64,000 nucleotides of DNA from Caprella mutica (lineage: Eukaryota; Arthropoda; Malacostraca; Amphipoda; Caprellidae): NCBI GenBank assembly GCA_947561585.1, contig CANNZV010001063.1, positions 1 through 64,000 on the forward strand, in the 5' to 3' direction. The position numbers and the translations under genes were made by a program. Shown here piece after piece: positions 11,325-21,939 of the stretch. Below the pieces are notes generated by a model. It made no database searches. It had not been told where the DNA came from and saw only the letters and a list, made by a program, of their open reading frames with translations. Numbering within the stretch: position 1 is the stretch's first letter; each line of letters starts with the position of its first letter.

Positions 11325-11395
11325 GTAGTGACAAATTTGGTTTTAGAGTGCTGCTGTGATGACGTCACGTATACTAAACGTCTCGATTGTCACTA
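11325..11395. repeat. TGACGTCA-bearing repeat end
   Basis: TTAGAGTGCTGCTGTGATGACGTCACG followed by CTCGATTGTC is related to the paired ends at 18717-18780 and 19140-19205 and to 25200-25265. One arm only is visible here. Confidence 0.45.
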
Positions 11396-11785
11396 CATAT
11401 TCTATATACTGGGGTTAAGACACGCCCATGGCGCCACTTTTTGGCATCACTTTTGCCTGCGCTATGCTACCTCCATCTTAATATACACTCAGTGGGGCAG
11501 CCGTACAGCTATCCGTGAAGCCTGGAAACTTCTATCTGTGTTATATAAGAAAGGATTCTAAACATTTACTAAAAGTTACTAACTAACAGTAACATACAAA
11601 GAAAGAACATTTATAAAACAAAATAGACCTTAACCCTCCCATTTGAGGGTCTAGCCTTACCAACCATGTTAAGGTCAAAATATGATACAAAATAATAACC
11701 TAATAAATAATAGAGAAACATACAAATAATTATAGTGCTAGGCCCCCTTAGCTAAAAAGTACAACATTTTAACAATTTCTAATAT

Positions 11786-12404
11786 TTAAAAATTTCTTAT
11801 TATTCCAGACTGAAATAAATACTTAACAACAATGTTATGGAACTTAATCTGGACTTTATTATCGAAATCTCCTCCTAACATCAGATTAGAAATCTCAAAA
11901 TTGACATTTAGATCATCAAGAGCAACTCTCATCTCATTTCTGTTTGCTCTATATTCCTCACACTCAAAGAGGAAATGTTCAATAGCCTCAATCACATCAC
12001 AAAATTCACATTCAGGTGACTCTCTCATTTCAAACCGATTTAAATGACCATTGAGACAAAAGTGACCTATTCTGAGGCGGGCTGATGCTGTTTCATACAG
12101 TCGGCAATTTAGACTCAGCCATGGTCTGAAAGAAGGTTTATCTTGATGTTCACTCATAAAGTCTCCTTTTTGAGTCACAGTGACTCTCTTTCCATAGGCA
12201 AACCCACATTCTAAAACAACTTTCTTTTAATTGTTTCAGAACTTCATTGAAACTGAGGTCAGTTAAAGCTGAGTAGGTGTTGCTATGTCCAAGGTTTGCT
12301 GCCTGATCTGCAGTTTCATTGCCAAATACACCAATATGACCTCTTACCCACTGAAGTTTTACTCTTTCTCCCACATCAAAAAGTAATTTCTGAATCTTAA
12401 AGGC
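11786..12404 (-). pseudogene. Jockey-type LINE, 3' part: end of RNase H and C-terminal zinc knuckle
   Basis: Read on the minus strand from 12404, the frame runs KIQKLLFDVGERVKLQWVRG and then HIGVFGNETADQAANLG. This is the last RNase H segment, with the final catalytic Asp in ETADQ. A frame break lies near 12150-12175. The reading then continues as LRIGHFCLNGHL.. and CEFCDVIEAIEHFLFEC, the C-terminal CCHC-like motif typical of Jockey-group ORF2 proteins. It ends at 11786. The earlier part of the same RNase H lies at 21955-22240, so one LINE has been split by the 9.5-kb insertion at 12405-21930. The 3' untranslated part probably extends to about 11600. No poly(A) tail was identified. Confidence 0.8.
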
Positions 12405-12870
12405 TGTGATGTAATGATTTAATATAGTTAGTACGTCATTAGTATGTCACTATAAATGTAAGCTTTGTAGAATGAACAAGTTAGTTCGCAGGTAGTCAAC
12501 CACATATAAGTTACCATTTGACTCGCATGAGATGAACATCTAATCTCAAGTCTTAGTTTGTGAGACAATCAATTGTGAGTGTTTTAGTGAAGTGCATAGT
12601 GCAACTATATATGCTTGATACAGAAATACAATCTCTTTAAAGTTTTAGTTAAAAACTTATTATTCATCCTAAATACTGTTAACCATTGACCATAGGCCTG
12701 AGGTCGGAACCATATAGGCAAGGTGGTTCTAGGGCATGGCAATGAGTATTTAGTTGAGAGAGATAAACTGAGTAAAAAGGAATCTGAAATATAAGATAAA
12801 AAAGTAGGATTCTGATCACACGTAACCCATACAGTGAAACCTTTATAAGGTTTCACAGTTGATGAGATAA
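12405..12870. repeat. LTR-like repeat, copy A (466 bp)
   Basis: It begins TGTGATGTAATG and is nearly identical to the uninterrupted sequence of copy C (17652-21930 minus its two insertions), differing by a C/G change and a 2-bp A-run difference. AAGGC lies immediately before it (12400-12404) and immediately after it (12871-12874, preceded by A), so it looks like a solo LTR with a 5-bp target duplication. It sits directly against copy B. Confidence 0.65.
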
Positions 12871-12963
12871 AGGCTGTGATGTAATGATTTAATATAGTTA
12901 GTACGTCATTAGTATGTCACTATAAATGTAAGCTTTGTAGAATGAACAAGTTAGTTCGCAGGT

Positions 12964-13130
12964 AGCCACCGCTCAGAAAACATCTCCTGAGCACAATTCG
13001 CAGGTAGCCACCGCTCAGAAAACATCTCCTGAGCACAGTTCGCAGGTAGCCACCGTGCAGTGAACATCCTCTAATCACAGTCGCAAGTAGCGCCAGTGTA
13101 GTCAACATCTTCTGATCAGTCTTGCAGTTA
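12964..13130. repeat. ~42-bp tandem repeat, about 4 copies
   Basis: Units of the form TTCGCAGGTAGCCACCG.. followed by AACATCTCCTGAGCACA. The first two are nearly identical and the last two diverged. Copies A and C carry a single related unit at the same place, so repeat number in this part of the LTR has changed between copies. Confidence 0.75.
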
Positions 13131-13854
13131 TAAATCCTTGAGCACAGACACCAACTAAAGTTTCGTTAAGTAACAACGATAGTACTTGTGATAAAACGAA
13201 AAGATTTTTTACACGTTGAAGGTGTGAATATTATTTGACTATTTCAGTGAGAAATTTAAGAATAAAAGTTTAATAAGAACAGTGACTAAGTAAACAACAG
13301 AGTTGTTGTTGCCAGTGACAGATCACCAGTTACTGCATGGTAGTCATATACCCAGTTAGAAATTCTACTCAGACGAACAAGAAGAGGAGCTGAGGAGGAA
13401 TAAAAAAGATAAGTCATCCATTACTTTTTGATATTATTAAATCATTAATTTTCCCAGTGCAGACGATTATCTTATTAGTAGAATATAATCAGTATACATT
13501 TTTTTTCAAAACGATTGATAAAATAAGTCATAGGTAAAGTAGAATATACGGCGAATTTTTTTTATGAAAAAATAATATATGATAATCACTAACCTTTTAT
13601 TGTTCAATAAGAAGGGGGAGAGAGAGAGAGAGTTCTTGAAGTTTAAATGTGTTGTTAGGAGGCAAATCTATAGCAATTAAGTATGAGTTAAATAAGAATA
13701 TGGCAATTGTCAGTTTGACTCAATTTGGAATGAAACCAGAATAAAGGAGACGGGAGAAAGAAAGAAAAAAATAAAATGTTTAAGTGAGTGATTAGAGACG
13801 GTGGTTATTTGTGATACTCCGTGCATGTCACGTTAAAATTAGGGTTAAATGAAG

Positions 13855-14160
13855 TTTGTGGTAAGCTGAAACCATGGAGAAAGTTAATTTTTCTCAGGTA
13901 AGTTTTCGGTAAGCTGAAAACCGTATAGTAGTTAGTGGTAAGCTGAAACCATGGAGAAAGTTAATTTTTCTCAGGTAAGTTTTCGGTAAGCTGAAACCGT
14001 ATAGTAGTTTGTGGTAAACTGAAACCATGGAGAAAGCTTGATTTTCTCAGGAAAGTTTTCGGTAGAACTGAAACTGTAATTTATAGTTCGTGGAAAAGCT
14101 GAAACCACAGATTCAGAGAAAGTTTGATTTTCTCAAATGAGTTATAGCGGTATGTGAAAC
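13855..14160. repeat. Diverging tandem repeat with GGTAAGCTGAAACC
   Basis: Two to four units alternate GGTAAGCTGAAACCATGGAG and CGGTAAGCTGAAACCGTATAG, separated by AAGTTAATTTTTCTCAGG. The first two units are almost identical and later ones decay. Each unit contains several GGTAAG splice-donor-like sequences. Function unknown. Confidence 0.7.
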
Positions 14161-14983
14161 CGTAAAGTGAATTAATCAGGTTCGATAAAAGGTCGAACAC
14201 GTTAATTAAAGAATGTTATGAGTAACCAGTGTGATATGGGTTAAGGGTTAATAACAATATCGCAAAGGTGCGATTAAAGAAACTACTATGACACTGAGTA
14301 GTGCAGTAGAGATGAATGCATGTGATTAGTAAAGTCAGTGTATCTACTGTACCAGTGGGTAGGATAGTATAGATTGCTATTTTAAAAGAATAAATGTTGC
14401 TAGTGACGGATAAAATGCCATTATGTATTAATTTATCTTGCGAAAAAGCAGTTGTCATCTAGGAATTTTCAGACAGCAGACATTGTTGACAGTTCAAAAC
14501 GTCTGAGTCAGTTAATAAATAGACATCCGGTGATCCAAGTAAGTATCACGGTGTAAGATCATGAATGTAAGAAGTAAGAATGGGTCAGCATAAAAAATAA
14601 AAGCAGACACGGATACACGAAAGGAAATGTGTGTGGAATAAAATAATATCACATTGCAAAAGAGTGATAGGAGTTTTATTCAGTTTATAGGATAATAGAG
14701 TATTGCAACGATCAGCAATATTAATGAGACATTAGACAGAAAAAATATGAGATTATAAATTAACTTACGTCTATATTTAAAATATCTATGATTAAAATAT
14801 TATGAATTCGCAAAGAAAATAAAATTAATACTGAAGAGTGAATTTGAAAATAAGTAATCACTATGGGTGATTAATGAATTATAATACAAAATGTTTATGC
14901 CAGGGGTCACAAATGCTAATATTTTCTCTGTTTACAGAATTCAAAAAACGAAGAAAGAAGAACGGACAGCAGAGGAACCATAA

Positions 14984-16216
14984 AGCTTGTCGCCCACCTG
15001 ATCGGAAACGACGCATCGGAACGGACACGAAGCATCAGACAAAAATCTAAACCATACATTTGAACGTGCTAACGCCCACCTGCTCGGATCGGAAACGAAA
15101 CGATGCGCCGGATCGGAACGGAAACGACGGGGATATGTTTGAAAGAATATTTTTCTGATAGTTCTGATGGATCCGAGAGATTGCGCATGCGCAGTACGGT
15201 GTTTGGAGAGACTGGGATGGAGATGGAAGATTGGAATAGCTGTGAATAGCCTACTGCGTGATGAATACGTTGATATTAATACATAATCAATTAGTTTAAT
15301 TCAATTAACTTTAATGATTATAAATCAGATCACGAAAAGTTATTGAAATAACTAAGAAGAATAACATTTTATTTACATGAAATTTATTTACATGAATTGT
15401 ATTTACATGAATTGTATTTACATGAATTGTATTTACATGAATTGTATTTACATACATTTCATTTACATACATTTCATTTACATACATTTCATTTACATAC
15501 ATTTCATTTACATACATTTCATTTACATACATTTCATTTACATACATTTCATTTACATACATTTCATTTACATACATTTTATTTGCATACATTTTATTTG
15601 CATACATTTTATTTGCATACATTTTATTTGCATACATTTTATTTGCATACATTTTATTTGCATACATTTTATTTGCATACATTTTATTTGCATACATTTT
15701 ATTTGTATACATTTTATTTGTATACATTTCATTTATATAAATTTTACTAGCATACATTTGTTTATACATGATTTTTTATATACATTTTTTTATATGTTTC
15801 TAACTAATTTTTTTTAAATAATTTTTTTCGCTTTTATATTTCTAACATATTTTTTTTATATATATTGTTTTCAACATATATTTTTTTGTATTTTTTGGGG
15901 GGAAAAAACATTAATTTTAATGGGGAAGTACACTTGTATGATTATAAATTAGAGAGATTCGAACTGAAAATTAAAAACAACAACGATGCTACCGAATTTT
16001 TTTTATCAAATACCTATCGTATAAAATAGTTGTCATGATCGATAAATTTTAACTTTTCATTGTTATATTCTTATAAGTATTGTGATGTCGGCTGTCGGCA
16101 TCGTTTCTCTTCCGAAGTTATCTGAACTGGTGTGCGTACGAACGTCATGTCGTGTCCGTTCCGAGGCTTCGTAAGCTTCCGCGTCGTTTCCGATCCGATC
16201 AGGTGGGCGACAAGCT
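14984..16216. mobile_element. PIF/Harbinger-like non-autonomous element
   Basis: Terminal inverted repeats begin AGCTTGTCGCCCACCTGATC at 14984 and end with the complement at 16216. TAA flanks both sides (14981-14983 and 16217-16219). A 3-bp TWA target duplication is characteristic of PIF/Harbinger. Related blocks (GATCGGAAACGA, CGGAACGGACACG) recur inward on both arms over about 140 bp. There is no transposase. The middle is filled by a 15-bp tandem array at 15372-15750. Confidence 0.75.
15372..15750. repeat. 15-bp tandem array, about 25 copies in three variant blocks
   Basis: The units occur in successive blocks rather than mixed: TTTACATGAATTGTA (about 5), TTTACATACATTTCA (about 9), then TTTGCATACATTTTA (about 10), with two final TTTGTATACATTT units. 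The unit length is a multiple of three, which creates long meaningless open frames on both strands. The block structure suggests stepwise local amplification. Confidence 0.9.
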
Positions 16217-16219
16217 TAA

Positions 16220-17636
16220 CAGTGTTACCATATCAAAAAGATGGAGAACGCAGATCCAACAGTTGCTGATAAGTCATGCACGTAACGCTAGGAAGGACAC
16301 CTACCTCATCGAAGGAGTCAAGAAACAAAAAGAACCACATATCCACACAACCACATGAAACCACATACCACATATAAGTTATCAAGAACTTTTATTGCTT
16401 TTTAAACAAAAAGTACCGACGCCGCATTTAATTATTATTTTAATTGATGACTCAGCTTGTTTACTTAATAGAAGTACGCAGTCTATTAGGTGAACATATG
16501 AATTGAATAGATGAATTAATATTCATACTGTGAATATTTGTGAATATTTAGAAGTGAATATTTAGAAATAAATATTTTTTCATTTTGAAATACTAATTAG
16601 ATTTTGATGATTAGAAAATTTTAGAGTCAAAATAAATTAGGAATTTGCAGGAATGAACTATTTTTAAATTAATATACATAAATGAAATGGTTATATATAA
16701 CTAATTTGCAGTAAAATATTAAACGAACTTTAAATTTTTCTGAAGAAAGAATTTAATAGTAAATTTTATTCAATAGAATAAATAAAAAATAGAAATTCTA
16801 TTTTTTAACGGATGGATGTTAATTTTAATTGCACGATTGTTGAATCAATGTTAATTTTAGAATATTTTAGAGAGGTCAGTGAACCCATTGTGATAATTAT
16901 ATTGAGTAAACAATATTTTATAAAGTATCTATGAAATTATAATTGCTTTTAAAATAAAACGACACAGAATTTGAATGAAAGAAAGGAATTTATATAATTT
17001 CTATGATGTAATATGTTTATTAGAATTCTTTTTTAACAAATTTATAATCATGTCAGAAAACGTCAAAATTGTTAATTTACGAATAATTAAGGTACATTGT
17101 TTAATTTTAGTGTGACACTTAATAATTGTTTGGAAAGTAAAATAATTTTATTAAAGCTAACGTAAAAAAAAAAGATGAATTGAATCAAATTAAATTTCAA
17201 AAAGTTAAATTGAAATAATTTTTTTTTGATGGTTTAAAGCAAAAATATCACAATATGTTAAGTTCAGTTTTGATGTGTATTCATACTATTTTTGATGTTA
17301 TATGTAAGTTTGAAATATTTTATATACATAGTATATTTTCTTTTTTGGATTTCTGAAGACTCTATTTAATATCGACATTCAGAAATAAAAAGAGGGGAAG
17401 AAAGGAATTATTAATTAGAAATAGAATTGAACCATTAATAAATGTTTAAAATTCTTTCAGTTATAGGTTTGATGTTTATGATTGTTCAATTTGAATTTTA
17501 GAATTTTTCAATTTGAGTTTTAATGTTTTGAATTTTAGGATTGATTAAAATGGGATTTATGTTTTTAAATTTTAGAATTGTTTAATTGAAAATGAAGTTT
17601 TGAAATAAATATTTTAAAAATCATTTTCAATTTAAA
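16220..17636. other. AT-rich internal part of the LTR-type element
   Basis: No open frame of note and no repeat ends. It is A/T-rich throughout and runs into the purine tract just before copy C. Confidence 0.55.
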
Positions 17637-17637
17637 T

Positions 17638-17651
17638 GGAAGGGGGAGATA
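17638..17651 (+). other. Putative polypurine tract
   Basis: GGAAGGGGGAGAT followed by A sits immediately before the TGTGATG start of copy C. This is the position where an LTR retrotransposon primes plus-strand synthesis, and it is the best evidence that copy C is a 3' LTR. Confidence 0.55.
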
Positions 17652-17752
17652 TGTGATGTAATGATTTAATATAGTTAGTACGTCATTAGTAGGGCTGTGA
17701 CATGGCTTATTTCGCATATGCTCGTAAGAATTTGCTTATACTTTTTTGAAGC

Positions 17753-17970
17753 ATATGCATTTTGTAAGGGCTTTAAGCAAAATCATTTGAGCATATGCTT
17801 TTTATTAGAGCTTTAAGCAAAATCATTTGAGCATATGCTTTTTATTAGAGCTTTAAGCAAAATCATTTGAGCATATGCTTTTTGTTAGGGCTTAAGCAAA
17901 ATGTTTCGAGCATATGCTTTTTGTTAGGGCTTAAGCAAAATGTTTCGAGCATATGCTTTATCAAAGAGCT
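17753..17970. repeat. Subterminal tandem repeat of hAT-like element
   Basis: About five units of 44-48 bp contain TTAAGCAAAATCATTTGAGC and ATATGCTTTTTATTAG. Similar units in reverse orientation occur at 26215-26400 in the second copy. Subterminal repeats of this kind commonly serve as transposase-binding sites in hAT elements. That role is inferred here. Confidence 0.8.
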
Positions 17971-18689
17971 TATCTAATTTCAAGGCATAATATCTTTTCG
18001 TTGAGGTTTTCGTGAACAGAAAACATTTTCAACTGTTCATGAAAAGGTTGATATATACACAGAGATAGGATTAGTTGAATCAAATCAAATTTGATTTGTT
18101 TTGACTTATATGAATGGGTTATTTTTGCGCCTACCTACGTGGTGAGTTGCAGGTACTACTTAAAAGTAGTTAAATTGACGTGGGTTATAACAAAACAGTC
18201 GTTTTGACTCACTCCTAAACTTAAAAAAAGTTGCCCCAACTCCATAGTAAGTTAATTTATACAACAGATACATTGGATTAACAGTCTTTGTGAGTTCCTA
18301 CAATACGCTCTGTCATAGTTGTTTCAACATACTTTAAAATTCTCAAAAAGTAACTTTTAACTCTCATAGTAAGTTGATTCAATCTATAAAATGAATTGAA
18401 TTGACTAATGTTTGATGACACACCACGTCATAGTTGTTTTAACACACATGAAAACATGAATAAAGTCCAACCAACTCACGTAATATATTGATTCAAAGCA
18501 TAACTTAATTGTTGACCCATTAGATATGAGTAAACCTTTTTCTCTGTGTACGATGTTGGAATTTTCATACTTTTCTGCTCTATATTATAAATACACGTTA
18601 TGTCAAACATGAGCCATCACCTAATTTTTTAGCAAATCTCATTTTCAGTTTCGTAATTGCAGTAAGTTTGAAACTTTGACGTAGCGAAT

Positions 18690-19230
18690 TCTATTCCAAT
18701 AGAATTGAAATATGGTAGGGACAATCGAGGTATGTTGTGTGCGTGACGTCATAACAGCAACATTCTAAAATAATATTTAAATTTTAAAGTAAATTTGTAA
18801 AAAATAGCAATAAATTTGCATAATATAATAAATATATATATATTTGATCAATTATTTAACCTGCCAAACCCCTAATTTTCTTTTTAAATTTGTTCCCTTG
18901 CTCACATCACGTCACAAATCACTCAATTATCGCTACTTATCAATATTAGTATTCCTAGTAGGGATTTAGGGAAGGCACCAAAGAGTAAAGCTTTGTGAGC
19001 TGTGGTTACAAATCGAGTGATTTGTGACCGTGACGTCAAAAAGGCAACACACATAAATAGAAAATTAAGGTTAAGCAGTGTGAATAACATTAATGGATTC
19101 ATCTCTGTTTTATAATAGAACGTTCTTCAATTGCATTAAATATTATTTTAGAGTGTTGCTTTTATGACGTCACGAACACAACATACCTCGATTGTCCTTA
19201 CAATATTTCTATTCTATTTCCCGCTTTTAA
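18690..19230. repeat. Inverted repeat inside the hAT-like element
   Basis: The left arm (GACAATCGAGGTATGTTG..GTGACGTCATAACAGCAAC, about 18700-18785) is the reverse complement of about 19140-19225. Each arm contains TGACGTCA. The same sequence occurs once at 25185-25270. It is probably an internal palindromic module or an older nested MITE. Exact target duplications are not clear. Confidence 0.6.
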
Positions 19231-20689
19231 AACAAGATGGTGGCACAACACACTTTTTAAATAGAAATTGTCGACAGTAGTGTATCTTATTGTAGCATAA
19301 AATCTTTGGCGTAACTCTTTAAATTTTTAGAAAGAAAATTAATTTGATAGCTTGCACGAGCTACCATCCAGGCCAGGATGACTAAAGTTGCTAAATCAGT
19401 TAATATTTTTTTTTGTTTATTCATAACTAAATCCAATGCTCTAGAAATTTTAACTGACAAGATTTTCCGAAAGTTCTGCAAAGTTATAGAGATAGTATAA
19501 TTTTATCTATTTCAATGTGCTGTGTAGGCTCTGGGAAATTTCGTTCGTGGAAATTTCTGTCTCAGTTTATAATGGTATTATTAAAGAATAATAATATAAA
19601 AAGTTTAAATTATTATTTCTTAAATGTGTAGTTTATTTATTAAAATAGAATAACATTAACCGTTTTAAGCTGATACGTAACATTAGAAATTTGAGACATG
19701 TTTTGACATTTATTCAACATAAAATTTGACCGGAAAATTCAGTCTCGATCTCAGGTATAAATGAAGCTTATGAATTAGATGAATCAGGGGCGTGTCGCCC
19801 CCGAACCCCCCTGCTACGTCATTAAACAATCAGGAAATGTGCAATACAACAATTTCATTTATGTTAAGAGGTCATTTATAATTTTGAGACCGAAACATTA
19901 ATAACAATACCCTAAATAACTTATCCGCAATTAACAATATTTTTAAACTATATTCTAAGTGATAGTAACCTTTTATTTTTTAACCATAGAGTTGACACCC
20001 GGAATATACTTATAGTGCAGCCAACTAACAAAATTTAACTTTTATCGACAGGGTGCTAACGCGCCCCTTACCATGGAAAATGAATTCTCGTGATGAATAT
20101 TTCTAATGTAAAATCTACATTTGTTAAATCAGGAGTTGCTATATTTATTTCTTTAAATAGTTTTCTTGAAAGTATCTTTAATACATAATCACTGAATTAC
20201 TAATCAGTACATTTTATATACCCTGAAATACCTAGTAAAAGATACCTATTTAGTTGAATAATAATAGGGTTCCCCTTGATTATTGCTTGTTTTCTTCAAT
20301 CAAAAGAAAATTTTGAACTATATACTATTGTATATTTGAAGGCATATCTATTAATTAATAAAAGCTTATGCATCATAGTATTCAGCTCTTAAAGCTTATA
20401 AAGCATAATCTGAAACGTTTTTACAGCCTTATTTTTGGAGCTTATAAAGCATATTTTTAGAGCTTATACAGCATATCTTGTGAGGCCTTACAGTCACAGC
20501 CCTAGTCATTAGTATGTCACTATAAATGTAAGCTTTGTAGAATGAACAAGTTAGTTCGCAGGTAGTCAACCACATATAAGTTACCATTTGACTCGCATGA
20601 GATGAACATCTAATCTCAAGTGTTAGTTTGTGAGACAATCAATTGTGAGTGTTTTAGTGAAGTGCATAGTGCAACTATATATGCTTGAT

Positions 20690-21672
20690 GGTTCTAGGTA
20701 AATTGCTCGAAAACAATTGCTCGAAAGACAATTGCTCGAAAACAATTGCTCGAAAAACAATTGCTCGAATGAACAATTGCTCGAAAGAAAAATTGCTCGA
20801 AAGACAATTGCTCGAAAAACAATTGCTCGAACGAACAATTGCTCGAATGAACAATTGCTCGAATTATCAAATTGCTCGAATGAACAAAATTGCTCGAATT
20901 ATAAAATTGCACAGTTTTCAATTTAATAACAGTCAGTTATTCATGAAGTGGAGCTGCACCTAACAATGTTTGTTTCTTTTTAGTAATTGATCATTAATCA
21001 TTCTATAAATGATTTTAATTATTAATCATTCTGCATAATCTTTTTTTAGACCGTTTGTGTCATCTCGTATGTAACATGTCAATTGAAATCATGTGGTGAA
21101 TCACTACTATTCATGTTTTTTTTATCAAAAAAAAATTCATAGATTTATTAAAACTCTGCCATAAATTTGAGTTATTTCACCTATTGAGGTGCCACATACA
21201 GATATGCTAGTTATAAAAAAGTTTTCGGATTTATGATAAAAAAAAACATGAATAGAAGTGATTCACCACATGATTTCAATTGACATGTTACATAAGAGAG
21301 GACATAAACTGTCTACAAAAAGATTATACAGAATGAGTAATAATTAAAATTATTTATAGAATGATTAATGATCAATTACTAAAAAGAAACAAACATTGTT
21401 AGGTGCAGCTCCACTTCATGTATAACTGACTGTTATAAAATCGAAAAATGTGCAATTTCATAATTCGAGCAATTTTGTTGATTCGAGCAATTTGATAATT
21501 CGAGCAATTGTTCATTCGAGCAATTGTTCGTTCGAGCAATTGTTTTTCGAGCAATTGTCTTTCGAGCAATTGTTCTTTCGAGCAATTGTTCATTCGAGCA
21601 ATTGTTTTTCGAGCAATTGTTTTCGAGCAATTGTCTTTCGAGCAATTGTTTTCGAGCAATTTACCGGCTACC
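20690..21672. mobile_element. Foldback element FB1 (983 bp)
   Basis: Almost the whole element is a palindrome. Arms of about 440 bp (20690-21130 and 21235-21672) surround a spacer of about 105 bp. The outer ~190 bp of each arm is a tandem array of 14-16-bp units of the form AACAATTGCTCGAAAG. Outermost bases are GGTTCTAGGTAAATTGC on the left and, reversed, GGTAGCCGGTAAATTGC on the right. The 9-bp duplication ATGCTTGAT flanks it (20681-20689, 21673-21681) and is present once in the empty site of copy A. There are no coding genes. The open frames here are artefacts of the array. Elements 50733-51716 and 58052-59341 share its ends and duplication length. Confidence 0.92.
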
Positions 21673-21939
21673 ATGCTTGATACAGAAATACAATCTCTTT
21701 AAAGTTTTAGTTAAACTTATTATTCATCCTAAATACTGTTAACCATTGACCATAGGCCTGAGGTCGGAACCATATAGGCAAGGTGGTTCTAGGGCATGGC
21801 AATGAGTATTTAGTTGAGAGAGATAAACTGAGTAAAAAGGAATCTGAAATATAAGATAAAAAAGTAGGATTCTGATCACACGTAACCCATACAGTGAAAC
21901 CTTTATAAGGTTTCACAGTTGATGAGATAACCCCAGAGG

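Larger units (their letters stand above)
9640..11500. mobile_element. Segment bounded by ~90-bp inverted repeats
   Basis: The stretch 9640-9745 (containing AAAAAGTGGCGCCATGGGCG) is closely matched by the reverse complement of 11413-11500. Between them is 1.7 kb of AT-rich DNA with no transposase and a copy of the TTTAACGTC repeat. It looks like a non-autonomous DNA transposon or two opposed copies of one repeat. Clear target duplications were not found. Confidence 0.5.
12875..17651. mobile_element. LTR-like copy B start and non-coding internal region of an LTR-type element
   Basis: The first ~90 bp match copies A and C (TGTGATGTAATGATTTAATA..). From 12964 the sequence diverges into about four ~42-bp repeats (TTCGCAGGTAGCCACCG..) up to 13130. 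Diverged 60-78-bp repeats containing GGTAAGCTGAAACC follow at 13855-14160. There is no gag, protease, reverse transcriptase or integrase frame, so this is a non-autonomous (LARD-like) element or something else with terminal repeats. A purine tract, GGAAGGGGGAGAT, sits just before copy C, as expected for a polypurine tract. The region carries a PIF/Harbinger-like insertion at 14984-16216. Confidence 0.55.
17690..20504. mobile_element. hAT-like non-autonomous element (2815 bp)
   Basis: The ends are TAGGGCTGTGAC (17690) and its complement GTCACAGCCCTA (20504). The 8-bp duplication GTCATTAG occurs on both sides (17682-17689, 20505-20512) and only once in the empty site in copy A. Eight-base duplications and such short termini are typical of hAT. 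No transposase is present. Subterminal repeats with GAGCATATGC lie at 17753-17970 on the left. Weaker AAGCTTATAAAGCATA repeats lie at 20370-20480 on the right. Confidence 0.88.
17652..21930. repeat. LTR-like repeat, copy C, split by two insertions
   Basis: The LTR sequence is in three pieces: 17652-17689, 20513-20689 and 21682-21930, totalling about 464 bp. The gaps are a hAT-like element and a foldback element, each with its own target duplication. Copy A (12405-12870) supplies the empty-site sequence for both insertions: GTCATTAG and ATGCTTGAT occur once each there. The right edge abuts LINE sequence at about 21931. Confidence 0.75.

Noticed and set aside
15311..15817. Three long frames (117-152 codons) around the 15-bp array
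   Set aside because: They are translations of a 15-bp repeat in different frames and strands, with no independent coding signal.
20623..21742. Multiple 60-92-codon frames rich in NNCS/RAIV repeats
   Set aside because: They lie in the foldback arms and appear on both strands as mirror copies. They come from the tandem units.
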